From: Cacconaster sp045599325
GTDB lineage: Bacteria; Bacteroidota; Bacteroidia; Bacteroidales; UBA932
Length of the DNA: 64,000 nucleotides
Direction of reading: 5' to 3'
Assembly: GCA_045599325.1 (NCBI GenBank)
Contig: JAZRVT010000003.1
Coordinates: 1-64,000, forward strand
Shown here: positions 7,770 to 16,150 of the stretch, piece after piece
Layout: each line of letters begins with the position of its first letter
Position numbering within the stretch: position 1 is the first letter of the stretch
Position numbers and translations under genes: made by a program
The notes under the pieces: generated by a model
The model's input: the letters and a program-made list of their open reading frames with translations, nothing else
Database searches by the model: none
Told to the model about the DNA's origin: nothing

Positions 7770-9104
7770 CTAGACCCCGAAATAGTTCTGTGGAGTGATC
7801 GCTCGGAGTTCGGCCTTGACAGAGGCAGGGACTTCGAGCGATTCTATGAAGGCTGCGATGTCTTCAGGGCTGATGTGCCTGCCGGTGCGGGTCAGGGCCT
7901 TGAGGGCCTCGTAAGGGTTCGGATAGCCTTCGCGGCGGAGGATGGTCTGTATGCCTTCTGCCACGACAGCCCAGTTGGCCTCGAGGTCCGCTGCAATCCT
8001 GTCAGCGTTGAGAATCAGTTTGCGCAGCCCCTTGCCCAGAGACTGAAGCGCCACGAGCGAGTGTGCCACAGGCACTCCGACATTGCGGAGCACTGTAGAG
8101 TCGGAAAGGTCTCTCTGAAGCCTTGAGACAGGCAGCTTTTCGGAGAGGAACCCATAGATTGCGTTAGCGAAGCCGAGGTTTCCTTCTGCATTTTCAAAGT
8201 CAATAGGGTTGACCTTGTGAGGCATCGTCGAGGAACCTGTCTCACCGGCCTTGATCTTCTGTCCGAAATACTCCATCGAGACATACATCCAGATGTCGCG
8301 GCTCAGGTCGATCAGTATCGTGTTGATGCGTTTCAGGCAGTCGAAGATGGCCGCCAGATTGTCGTAGTGGTCAATCTGGGTGGTAGGGTGGGAGCGGCGG
8401 AGTCCGAGGCCCGCAGTGAAAATGTCAGCGAAACCGCACCAGTCAATCTCAGGATAGGCTACGTGGTGGGCGTTGAAGTTGCCGGTAGCACCTCCGAATT
8501 TTGCGGGGTATGTGCAGCAGTCAAGCTGGCGCATCTGCTCGCAGAGGCGTGACACGAAAACCCTGAGTTCCTTGCCGAGACGGGTCGGGGAGGCAGGCTG
8601 ACCGTGGGTGCGCGCGAGCATCGCGACATCCTCCCATTCGGCTGCCCTGTCGTCGAGAAGCGCCGCTATGCTCCGGAGGGCCGGTTTGTAGCACTCTTCC
8701 AGGGCGCCCCGCAGTGCCAGCGGAATCGCAGTATTGTTGATGTCCTGCGACGTGAGTCCGAAATGGATGAATTCAGAGAAGCGTGCGAGTCCGAGTTCCT
8801 GGAACCTCTGTTTAAGGAAGTACTCCACCGCCTTGACATCGTGGTTCGTGGTCTTCTCAATCTCCTTTATAGCTGCAGCGTCGTCCTGGGTGAAGTTCTC
8901 ATAAATTGCTCTCAGCCTGGTGAAGGCAGCTTTGTCAGCTTCAGCCAGCTGCGGCAGCGGCAGTTCGCAGAGGGCGATGAAATAATCGACTTCAACCTTT
9001 ACGCGGAAACGCATCAGTGCATATTCCGAGAAATATGCCGTCAGACGTTCGGTCTGTGAACTGTAGCGTCCGTCTATTGGGGATATGGCGGTGAGTGGTG
9101 TCAT
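7770..9104 (-). CDS. purB: Adenylosuccinate lyase
   Basis: PurB acts twice in purine synthesis, cleaving SAICAR and adenylosuccinate to release fumarate. The sequence has the superfamily signature (GETGSSTMPHKVNPIDFENAEGN) with the flexible catalytic loop, TSQDINNTA, and ARTHGQPASPT carrying a catalytic His. I place the start at the Met of MTPLTAISPIDGRY (9104), 4 bases after the infB stop, giving 444 residues; an upstream in-frame start at 9134 would sit inside infB and precede the conserved N-terminus. Length fits the longer bacterial PurB type. It is last in the rimP-nusA-infB-purB run and convergent with the PEGA gene. Confidence 0.95.
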   Translation of the reverse strand: MTPLTAISPIDGRYSSQTERLTAYFSEYALMRFRVKVEVDYFIALCELPLPQLAEADKAAFTRLRAIYENFTQDDAAAIKEIEKTTNHDVKAVEYFLKQRFQELGLARFSEFIHFGLTSQDINNTAIPLALRGALEECYKPALRSIAALLDDRAAEWEDVAMLARTHGQPASPTRLGKELRVFVSRLCEQMRQLDCCTYPAKFGGATGNFNAHHVAYPEIDWCGFADIFTAGLGLRRSHPTTQIDHYDNLAAIFDCLKRINTILIDLSRDIWMYVSMEYFGQKIKAGETGSSTMPHKVNPIDFENAEGNLGFANAIYGFLSEKLPVSRLQRDLSDSTVLRNVGVPVAHSLVALQSLGKGLRKLILNADRIAADLEANWAVVAEGIQTILRREGYPNPYEALKALTRTGRHISPEDIAAFIESLEVPASVKAELRAITPQNYFGV

Positions 9105-9108
9105 CTGA

Positions 9109-11838
9109 TTAGAGTTTGCGCTTGACCTCAACAATCTGGTAAGCCTCGATCATATCGCCGATCTTGATATCGTTGAAACCGTCGATGCTCAGACCGCAGT
9201 CGAAGCCCGCTGCGACCTCTTTGGCGTCGTCCTTCATCCTCTTCAGGGAACCGAGGGTGCCGGTGTAGATCACGATACCGTCGCGGATGAGGCGTATCTT
9301 CGCAGTGCGCTGCAGCTTGCCGTCGCGGACCATACAGCCTGCGATGGTGCCGACCTTGGAAATCTTGAAGGTCTCAAGGACTTCAGCGTTGGCTGTGACT
9401 TCCTCCTTCTCCTCAGGGGCGAGCATACCTTCAATACCGCTCTTGACCTCCTCGATAGCATCGTAGATCACAGAGTAGAGACGGATTTCAATCTGCTCCT
9501 TCTCCGCGAGCTTGCGGGCGTTAGGCATAGGGCGCACCTGGAAGCCGATGATGATGGCGTTCGATGCAACTGCCAGCAGGACATCGGATTCAGAGATGGC
9601 ACCGACAGCCTTGTGGATTACGTTGACGTGGATCTCCTCGGTAGAGAGTTTGATGAGGGAGTCTGAAAGGGCCTCGATGGAGCCGTCCACGTCGGCCTTG
9701 ACAATGATGTTGAGTTCCTGGAAGTTGCCGAGCGCGATGCGGCGTCCGAGCTCTTCGAGGGTGATATGGGTCTGGGTCTTGATGCCCTGGATGCGGATGA
9801 GCTGCTCGCGCTTGTTTGCGATGTCGCGTGCCTCCTTCTCGTCCTCGAGTGCATTGAGGGTGTCACCTGCCGTAGGCGCTCCGCTCAGGCCGAGGATTGA
9901 AACAGGGGTTGAAGGACCGGCTTCCTTGAGCCTCTGTCCGCGTTCGTTGAACATAGCCTTCACGCGGCCTGCATAGCAGCCTGCCACGATGGCGTCGCCG
10001 ACGTGGAGGGTTCCGCTCTGGATGAGGACAGTCGCGAGGTATCCGCGGCCCTTGTCGAGTGAGGACTCGATGATGCTGCCGACTGCAAGCTTGTCAGGGT
10101 TGGCCTTCAGCTCGAGCATATCCGCTTCGAGAAGCACCTTTTCGAGGAGGAGGTCAACATTGATGCCCTTCTTTGCAGCAATTTCCTGGCACTGGTACTT
10201 GCCGCCCCAGTCCTCAACGAGGATATTCATATTGGCGAGCTGCTCCTTGATCTTCTCAGAGTTTGCGCCCGGCTTGTCTATCTTGTTGATTGCAAAAATC
10301 ATAGGTACGCCGGCTGCCTGTGCGTGGCTGATAGCCTCGACTGTCTGCGGCATTACTGCGTCATCGGCAGCGATGATGATGATGGCAAGGTCTGTAACCT
10401 TGGCACCGCGGGCACGCATTGCAGTGAAGGCTTCGTGGCCAGGGGTGTCGAGGAAGGTGATGCGGCGGCCGTCGGCCAGCTCGACATTGTATGCACCGAT
10501 GTGCTGCGTGATGCCGCCCGCCTCTCCGGCGATGACGTTGGTCTTGCGGATATAGTCGAGGAGTGAGGTCTTGCCGTGGTCGACGTGTCCCATCACTGTG
10601 ACGATAGGCGGACGTGCCACGAGGTCCTCCTCGCTGTCCTCATCCTGCTCGATGGCGCCCTGGATCTCGGCGGTGACAAATTCGATCTTGTAGCCGAACT
10701 CCTCAGCGACGAGGACCATTGCCTCGGCGTCGAGCCTCTGGTTGATGGAGACCATCAGGCCGAGGTTCATGCAGGACTCGATGACCTTGGTGACAGGGGT
10801 GTTGTTCATAAGGATGGCAAGCTCGTTGACTGTGACGAACTCGGTAACCTTCAGGATATTGCTTGTGAGTTCCTGAAGTTCCTGCTCCTCCTGCATCTTC
10901 TGGGAGATCTCCTCGCGTTTCTCGCGGCGGTGCTTCGAGGTCTTGGTCTTGCCCTTGCCCTCGGTCATCCTTGCGTAGGTCTCCTTGATCTGCTTCTGGA
11001 TCTCGTCTTCGTCAAATTCAGGACGTACAGCCTTGAAACGGTCCTTCTTTCCGCCCTTGTCGCTGACCTGGCCTCCGCGGCCGTTGTTGCCGGCCTGGCG
11101 GTTCTGACCGCTGCTCTTCGCCTTGTCGATATCAACCTTCGCGGGATTCTTGTGGATGCGCTCGCGCTTGTTGTTCTTGTTGTTCTTGTCCTTGTTCTGG
11201 GAGTTCTGTGATGGCTTTTTCTCAAACTGTGAAAGGTCGATCTTTCCGCTGATCTTCGGACCTGCGAGCTTCTCGACGTTAGTGGCGATGTGCTCGATGA
11301 CAGGCGCCTCAGGCTTCTTCTCAACCTTCACTTCCGGCTTCACTTCCTTTTTGACAGGTTCCGGCGCAGCCTTCTTTGCCGGTTCTTCCTTCACTGGTTC
11401 CGGCTTGCGTTTCTGTTCGAGGTCGATATGACCCAGAACTTTGATGTCAGACTTCTTCTCCGGCTGAGGCTCGGGTACGGACACCGGCTCAGGCGCAGGC
11501 TTCGGTTCAGGTGCGGGAGTTTCCACCTTCTTCTGCTCCGTGAAGACATTTGTCTTGATTATGATCTCTTTTTCAGGCTCTTCCTCTTCGGCGGAGTTCT
11601 TGCGGGACTCTATCTCAGTGATCTCCTTCACCTTGGTTGCGACCTTCTTGGCCTGCTCCTTGATGAGCTGGTCCTTGCCGTACTCCTTGGCTACGAGCGC
11701 GAACGCCTCTTCACTGATCTTCGAGGTGACGGTGAGCTCTTCGGTGTAACCTTTCTTCTTCAGAAAATCTGCAAGGGTTCCAAAACCGATGTTGAAATCC
11801 TTCAATATCTTGTTTACTCTTATTGTTCCGTCTGACAT
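9109..11838 (-). CDS. infB: Translation initiation factor IF-2
   Basis: IF-2 is the GTPase that brings initiator tRNA to the 30S and promotes subunit joining. The 909 residues have an IF2-N helical domain (residues 1-55), then a long Lys/Glu/Pro and Asn-rich linker to about 330, then the G domain (GHVDHGKTSL, DTPGHEAF, NKIDKP) and domains II to IV. The linker is low complexity and highly charged, typical of IF-2 in this phylum. It lies 28 bases downstream of nusA, keeping the widespread nusA-infB order, and is followed after 4 bases by purB rather than by rbfA. Confidence 0.97.
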   Translation of the reverse strand: MSDGTIRVNKILKDFNIGFGTLADFLKKKGYTEELTVTSKISEEAFALVAKEYGKDQLIKEQAKKVATKVKEITEIESRKNSAEEEEPEKEIIIKTNVFTEQKKVETPAPEPKPAPEPVSVPEPQPEKKSDIKVLGHIDLEQKRKPEPVKEEPAKKAAPEPVKKEVKPEVKVEKKPEAPVIEHIATNVEKLAGPKISGKIDLSQFEKKPSQNSQNKDKNNKNNKRERIHKNPAKVDIDKAKSSGQNRQAGNNGRGGQVSDKGGKKDRFKAVRPEFDEDEIQKQIKETYARMTEGKGKTKTSKHRREKREEISQKMQEEQELQELTSNILKVTEFVTVNELAILMNNTPVTKVIESCMNLGLMVSINQRLDAEAMVLVAEEFGYKIEFVTAEIQGAIEQDEDSEEDLVARPPIVTVMGHVDHGKTSLLDYIRKTNVIAGEAGGITQHIGAYNVELADGRRITFLDTPGHEAFTAMRARGAKVTDLAIIIIAADDAVMPQTVEAISHAQAAGVPMIFAINKIDKPGANSEKIKEQLANMNILVEDWGGKYQCQEIAAKKGINVDLLLEKVLLEADMLELKANPDKLAVGSIIESSLDKGRGYLATVLIQSGTLHVGDAIVAGCYAGRVKAMFNERGQRLKEAGPSTPVSILGLSGAPTAGDTLNALEDEKEARDIANKREQLIRIQGIKTQTHITLEELGRRIALGNFQELNIIVKADVDGSIEALSDSLIKLSTEEIHVNVIHKAVGAISESDVLLAVASNAIIIGFQVRPMPNARKLAEKEQIEIRLYSVIYDAIEEVKSGIEGMLAPEEKEEVTANAEVLETFKISKVGTIAGCMVRDGKLQRTAKIRLIRDGIVIYTGTLGSLKRMKDDAKEVAAGFDCGLSIDGFNDIKIGDMIEAYQIVEVKRKL

Positions 11839-11866
11839 ACTTAATTATTCTCCCGTTTTTTGATTG

Positions 11867-13108
11867 TTATTTTTCAAATTCCGACCTGAAGATGCGCTTG
11901 ATGTCCGCAACTGTCTCCTCTTCGAGGTCAGCACGGCGCATCAGCTCTTCGTCAGAGATGGCGAGGACGCTCTTTGCGGTATCGCATCCGATGCCTGTGA
12001 GGGCGTCGATGATCCACTGGTCAATCTCGTCGCTGAATTCTTCGAGGAGGACGTCCTCCTCTTCTTCCTGGTTCTGTTCATCGAGGCGGTAGACATCGAT
12101 CTTGTAGCCTGAGAGGTCCTCGGCGAGGTGGATGTTGCTTCCGTTCTTGCCGATGGCGAGTGCGAGCTCGCTGGCCTCGAGGTCGATATGGATGCGTTTC
12201 TCATCCTCATCAACCCTCATTGAGGAGATCTTTGCAGGTGAGAGCGCTCTCTGGACGAGCAGCTGGGTGTTGGATGTCCAGTTGATGATGTCGATATTCT
12301 CGTTGCGGAGTTCGCGGACGATGCCGTGGATGCGGGCGCCCTTGACACCTACGCAGGCTCCGACAGGGTCGATGCGCTCGTCGTAGCTCTCAACGGCGAC
12401 CTTCGCCCTTTCGCCCGGCATTCTGACGACCTTCTTGATGGTGATCAGGCCGTCGAAGATTTCAGGCACCTCCTGCTCGAACAGCCTTTCGAGGAAGAGT
12501 CCCGATGTGCGTGAGAGGGTGATGACAGGGTTGTTGTTCCTCATCTCGACATTGAGGATGACAGCCTTGACGGTGTCACCCTTGCGGAAGAAGTCTGAAG
12601 GTATCTGCTCAGTCTTCGGGAGAGTGAGCTCGTTGCCGTCCTCGTCAAGCACAAGGACTTCTTTCTTCCACGCCTGATATACTTCGCCGACGATGATTTC
12701 GCCTATCTTGTCGCGGTATTTGTTGTAGAGATTGGCCTTCTCGATGTCCATGATGCGGCTTGAGAGGTTCTGCCTCAGGTTGAGGATGCCGCGGCGGCCG
12801 AAGCTCTCCATCGAGATCGCCTCAGTGAACTCCTCGCCTATTTCGTAGGAATCATCGATCTTGTGCACGTCCTCGAGAGAGATTTCTTTGTTTGGGTCTT
12901 CGACTTCCTCGACCACGGTGCGGTTCCTCCAGATCTCGAAGTCACCCTTGTCGATATTGATGATGATGTCAAAGTTGTCTGCATCGCCGTACTGGCGGGC
13001 GAGCTGAGTGCGGAATACATCCTCCACTACGCTCATCATAGTGGGCCTGTCGATGTTCTTCTGCTCTTTGAATTCAGCGAAAGTGCTGATAAGGTTCAAA
13101 CCTTCCAT
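11867..13108 (-). CDS. nusA: Transcription termination/antitermination factor NusA
   Basis: NusA binds RNA polymerase and modulates pausing, termination and antitermination. In 413 residues I see the N-terminal polymerase-binding domain, an S1 domain (GEIIVGEVYQAWKKEVLV), and two KH domains (VGACVGVKGARIHGI and LAIGKNGSNIHLA). A short acidic segment follows (EEEEDVLLEE), and then a helix-hairpin-helix-like end (ALTGIGCDTAKSVLAISDEEL). It starts 33 bases after the rimP stop. The product may act on its own leader, where a hairpin with a U-run lies just after the promoter. Confidence 0.96.
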   Translation of the reverse strand: MEGLNLISTFAEFKEQKNIDRPTMMSVVEDVFRTQLARQYGDADNFDIIINIDKGDFEIWRNRTVVEEVEDPNKEISLEDVHKIDDSYEIGEEFTEAISMESFGRRGILNLRQNLSSRIMDIEKANLYNKYRDKIGEIIVGEVYQAWKKEVLVLDEDGNELTLPKTEQIPSDFFRKGDTVKAVILNVEMRNNNPVITLSRTSGLFLERLFEQEVPEIFDGLITIKKVVRMPGERAKVAVESYDERIDPVGACVGVKGARIHGIVRELRNENIDIINWTSNTQLLVQRALSPAKISSMRVDEDEKRIHIDLEASELALAIGKNGSNIHLAEDLSGYKIDVYRLDEQNQEEEEDVLLEEFSDEIDQWIIDALTGIGCDTAKSVLAISDEELMRRADLEEETVADIKRIFRSEFEK

Positions 13109-13141
13109 TTTGGTTCTTTAAGTTAGTATATTGATATTTTC

Positions 13142-13408
13142 TTACTCTTCATCTTCGTCTTCGTCACCGCCGATACGGCTTCTGCGGGCCGAACCGACTG
13201 TCAGGGAGAAGTCCTCCCTGTCGCGGTCGAGTTTCGACTCGATGTGGCGGCTGAGCTCCACGCAGTCGTCGATCGTGACTCCCGCATCCTGGCGGGTGAT
13301 GGTCACGTCTATGTCATTGTCCTTGCTGACCTTGACTCTGACGAGTGTCAGAGGGGTCTTTTCCAGGTATTCCCTGGCGATTGCCTCAACGGTCTCTTTT
13401 GCTATCAT
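13142..13408 (-). CDS. rimP: Truncated ribosome maturation factor RimP (N-terminal domain only)
   Basis: RimP aids 30S maturation. The ATG at 13408 gives 88 residues that match the RimP N-terminal domain: MIAKETVEAI, VRVKVSKDNDIDV, IDDCVELSRHIESKLDR, and FSLTVGSA. In family members the SGLT/PFK stretch and a C-terminal SH3-like domain of about 70 residues follow. Here the protein ends abruptly with RRSRIGGDEDEDEE. Only 33 bases separate the stop from nusA, so no frameshifted remnant exists; the C-terminal domain is gone. An upstream in-frame extension to 13534 crosses the promoter and is not credible. The position before nusA confirms the identity. Confidence 0.85.
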   Translation of the reverse strand: MIAKETVEAIAREYLEKTPLTLVRVKVSKDNDIDVTITRQDAGVTIDDCVELSRHIESKLDRDREDFSLTVGSARRSRIGGDEDEDEE

Positions 13409-13436
13409 ATCGTGTAATGTGGCGTCAGGTAAATAA

Positions 13437-13460
13437 AATGAGGGGACTTCCGCCCCCTCA
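13437..13460 (-). terminator. Leader hairpin with U-run (possible attenuator) of rimP-nusA-infB
   Basis: On the minus strand TGAGGGG (13454-13460) pairs with CCCCTCA (13439-13445) across an 8-base loop, and TTTTATTT follows at once. The hairpin lies between the promoter (13470-13499) and the rimP ATG (13408), beginning about 4 bases after the expected transcript start. There is no matching T-run in the plus direction, so it is oriented to act on this operon. Attenuator function is inference. Confidence 0.55.
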
Positions 13461-13469
13461 AATCGGTTG

Positions 13470-13499
13470 CAAATATAGTAATTATCAATAATATGACAA
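13470..13499 (-). promoter_or_regulatory. Promoter of rimP-nusA-infB-purB
   Basis: On the minus strand a TTG at 13497-13499 is followed after 19 bases by TATATTTG at 13470-13477. This is an excellent match to the Bacteroidota primary promoter in both elements and spacing. It would start transcription near 13464, just before the leader hairpin. Confidence 0.72.
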
Positions 13500-13571
13500 A
13501 ATTTTCCTTTTTTTTGCACCAATCCGTATGGCATATTTTGTGCAGCGGTTCCTGCTCTATCAAAAAAGTGC

Positions 13572-13579
13572 TAATTTTG
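13572..13579 (+). promoter_or_regulatory. -7 element of the lpxDCA promoter
   Basis: TAATTTTG matches TAnnTTTG and ends 9 bases before the lpxD ATG at 13589, implying a very short leader. The -33 element is not obvious at the usual distance, so support is moderate. Confidence 0.5.
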
Positions 13580-13588
13580 CATCCGCAA

Positions 13589-14545
13589 ATGGAAATATCA
13601 GCTAAGACTCTGGCAGAAGTACTGGGCGGTGAAGTGGTCGGCGACCCTTCCGTGACAGTCTCCGAGCCTGCACGCATCGAGCAGGGACGAAAAGGGACGA
13701 TATGCTTCTATGCCAATCCGAAATACGAACATTACGTCTATCAGACAAAGGCGGACATCCTCCTGGTGAACAGGGATTTCGAACCCAAGTCACCTATACC
13801 CGCGACACTCATAAAGGTTGATGACGCCTACGCCTCTGTGGCGAAGCTCCTCTCATATTTCAACACCCTGAAAAAGAACAGGCTCCACGGAAACAGGCTT
13901 GCTGCAAGACTCAGTCTACGCACCAGCGTGTCCGCTTCGGCCCGCATCGGAAAGGGCACGCATATCTTCCCGCAGGTCTATGTCGGACCGAGGGTGAAGA
14001 TCGGCAGCAACTGCATCCTCTATCCCGGTGTCAGGATCTATCACGACTGCGTGATAGGGGACAACTGCATCCTCCACGGCAATTCAGTGATAGGAGCTGA
14101 CGGCTTCGGCTTCGCGCCGGTAGAGGACGGCTCATATGAGAAGATTCCGCAACTTGGCAATGTGGTGCTGGAGGACAATGTCGAGATAGGCGCCTGCACA
14201 ACTGTGGACCGCGCCACAATGGGTTCCACCATTGTCCGCCGCGGAGTCAAGATTGACAACCTCTGCCAGGTGGCCCACAATGTCGAGATGGGCTCTGACA
14301 CTGTGATGGCAGCCCTCTCCGGCATAGCCGGTTCTGCCAAAATCGGCAGCAGCTGCTTGATAGGCGGTCAGTCTGGCATCCTCGGGCACATTTCAGTGGC
14401 CGACCATACCACTGTCGCCGCCCGTACGGGCGTCATCGGCACAGTCCGCAGGGAGGGTGAGACACTTCTCGGCTACCCTGCCATCGACCATCAGACATAT
14501 ATGCGCGCCTATGCGCTCTTCAAACGCAGCGGATCACAGAAATGA
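13589..14545 (+). CDS. lpxD: UDP-3-O-(3-hydroxyacyl)glucosamine N-acyltransferase
   Basis: LpxD adds the N-linked hydroxyacyl chain in lipid A synthesis. The N-terminal uridine-binding domain (SAKTLAEVLGGEVVGDP, then CFYANPKY) is followed by a left-handed beta-helix of hexapeptide repeats (IGKGTHIFPQVYVGP, IGSNCILYPGV). The catalytic His region is VAHNVEMGSDT. A 32-residue extension to 13493 would cross the promoter, so the ATG at 13589 is chosen (318 aa). The stop overlaps the lpxC start (ATGA). Lipid A genes lpxD, lpxC and lpxA form one compact run. Confidence 0.95.
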   Translation: MEISAKTLAEVLGGEVVGDPSVTVSEPARIEQGRKGTICFYANPKYEHYVYQTKADILLVNRDFEPKSPIPATLIKVDDAYASVAKLLSYFNTLKKNRLHGNRLAARLSLRTSVSASARIGKGTHIFPQVYVGPRVKIGSNCILYPGVRIYHDCVIGDNCILHGNSVIGADGFGFAPVEDGSYEKIPQLGNVVLEDNVEIGACTTVDRATMGSTIVRRGVKIDNLCQVAHNVEMGSDTVMAALSGIAGSAKIGSSCLIGGQSGILGHISVADHTTVAARTGVIGTVRREGETLLGYPAIDHQTYMRAYALFKRSGSQK

Positions 14546-15378
14546 AACAGCATACACTGCGCGCCGCATACTCCTTCACCGGAAAGGGACTGCACACAGG
14601 CAGGCCGGTCACAATGAGTCTTCTGCCGGCCCCGGATGACTACGGGGTGGTTTTCCAGCGCACCGACCTCGGACTGGAAGTCTTCGTACACCCCATCGTG
14701 GAGAATGTCTCCCGTACGAACCGCAGCACAACGCTCTCTGAGAACGGTGCTGACATCATAACTCCCGAACATCTTCTCTCAGCCCTGATGGGGCTTAAGA
14801 TTGACAACGTACTTGTCCAGATGGACGCTCCGGAGGTGCCTATTCTCGATGGAAGCGCCAGACCGTTTGTGGATGCGATCCTCCGCGACGGCCTTCTCGA
14901 GCAGCGGGAGGAACGCAGGTTCTACACTGTCAGCCGCCATATTGAATATGAGGACAGCCGCAGCGACGCCCGCATCGTGATTGACCCGGCGGACGGACCT
15001 GAGTTCGACGTGACCATCGACTTCAGTTCGAAGGTGCTGGGTGTCCAGCAGGCGCACTACGACGAAACCATCAGGTATGAGGATGAGATCGCCCCCTGCC
15101 GCACCTTCTGCTTTTTCCAGGAGGTGGAGTTCCTGCTCAAGAGAGGTCTCATCAAGGGCGGCGACCTTGACAACGCACTTGTGATCGACGAGCCCCGGGG
15201 ATATCTCGGCGACAAGAAACTCTATTTTGAAAATGAATGCGCGCGCCACAAGCTTCTTGACCTGATCGGTGACTTCGCCCTTCTCGGGATGCCGCTCAAG
15301 GGCCGCGTGACAGCATACAAACCGGGTCACAGAACCAATACCGGGGCTGTAGCCGCTCTAAAAAGGATAAATCAGTAA
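14542..15378 (+). CDS. lpxC: UDP-3-O-acyl-N-acetylglucosamine deacetylase, not fused to FabZ
   Basis: LpxC is the zinc deacetylase that commits UDP-GlcNAc to lipid A. Visible zinc and catalytic residues are PEHLLSAL (Glu76, His77), ARHKLLDLIGD (His236, Asp240) and the later GHRTN His. Most Bacteroidota carry LpxC fused to the dehydratase FabZ, about 460 aa in total; this one ends at 278 residues just after the LpxC domain, and lpxA begins on the overlapping base (TAATG). No fabZ is found elsewhere in the window. Family identity is certain. The unfused form is read directly from the sequence; its taxonomic rarity is recalled knowledge. Confidence 0.95.
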   Translation: MKQHTLRAAYSFTGKGLHTGRPVTMSLLPAPDDYGVVFQRTDLGLEVFVHPIVENVSRTNRSTTLSENGADIITPEHLLSALMGLKIDNVLVQMDAPEVPILDGSARPFVDAILRDGLLEQREERRFYTVSRHIEYEDSRSDARIVIDPADGPEFDVTIDFSSKVLGVQQAHYDETIRYEDEIAPCRTFCFFQEVEFLLKRGLIKGGDLDNALVIDEPRGYLGDKKLYFENECARHKLLDLIGDFALLGMPLKGRVTAYKPGHRTNTGAVAALKRINQ

Positions 15379-16148
15379 TGTCTGCACTCAATGTCATCCA
15401 TCCGGACGCCAGGCTGGGCGCCAATGTGGAGGTCGGCCCGTTCACAACCATCGCCGCCAATGTCGAAATAGGCGAAGGGACCTGGATAGGGCCGAATGTC
15501 ACTATCTTTGATTATGTCAGAATAGGCAAAGGATGCAGGATATTCCCCGGAGCGGTGATAGGCGCCATCCCGCAGGACCTGAAGTTCGCGGGAGAGGAGA
15601 GTTGGGTGGAGATCGGCGACAACACCACTGTCCGTGAATGCGCCACTGTCAACCGCGGCACAGGCGCAAGCGGCAAGTTTCTGACAAAGGTCGGGAATGA
15701 CTGCCTCCTGATGTCCTATGTCCACGTCGCACACGACTGCAGGGTGGGGGACCACTGCATCCTATCAAGCTTCGCAGGCCTTGCCGGCGAGACTGATGTG
15801 GATGACTGGGCGATCATCGGCGGCGGCACGCTCATCCATCAGTTCGTCCATATCGGCGCACACGTGATGGTGTCAGGCGCGACATACTCCGTGAAGGATG
15901 TACCTCCTTATGTGCTTGCAGGACGCAGCCCGCTTGCCTATGAGGGCATAAACATAGTCGGGCTCCGGCGCAGAGGCTTCAGCGCAGCTGAAATTGAGGA
16001 GATACGCTCCATCTACCGTGAACTCTATGAGAGCGGCCACAATGTCACTGAGGCCTGCGGGATTATCCGCAGCAAGTTCCAGCCTTCTGTCCACAGGGAC
16101 AGGATACTCGATTTCGTTGTCTCATCTTCCAGGGGTATCATAAAATAG
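15378..16148 (+). CDS. lpxA: UDP-N-acetylglucosamine acyltransferase
   Basis: LpxA carries out the first acylation of UDP-GlcNAc. The 256 residues are a left-handed beta-helix with hexapeptide repeats (HPDARLGANVEVGPFTTI, IGEGTWIGPNVTI), followed by the C-terminal helical domain (GLRRRGFSAAEIEEIRSIYRELY). The catalytic His segment is VHVAHDCRVGDHC. Start and stop are tightly packed: its ATG overlaps the lpxC stop by one base, and the WbqC-like gene begins 2 bases after its stop. Confidence 0.96.
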   Translation: MSALNVIHPDARLGANVEVGPFTTIAANVEIGEGTWIGPNVTIFDYVRIGKGCRIFPGAVIGAIPQDLKFAGEESWVEIGDNTTVRECATVNRGTGASGKFLTKVGNDCLLMSYVHVAHDCRVGDHCILSSFAGLAGETDVDDWAIIGGGTLIHQFVHIGAHVMVSGATYSVKDVPPYVLAGRSPLAYEGINIVGLRRRGFSAAEIEEIRSIYRELYESGHNVTEACGIIRSKFQPSVHRDRILDFVVSSSRGIIK

Positions 16149-16150
16149 CG

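Noticed and set aside
10576..11211. Leu/Val-rich plus-strand frame that looks like a membrane protein
   Set aside because: Antisense of the Lys/Glu-rich IF-2 linker; complementary codons turn charged residues into Leu/Val/Phe. No independent evidence.
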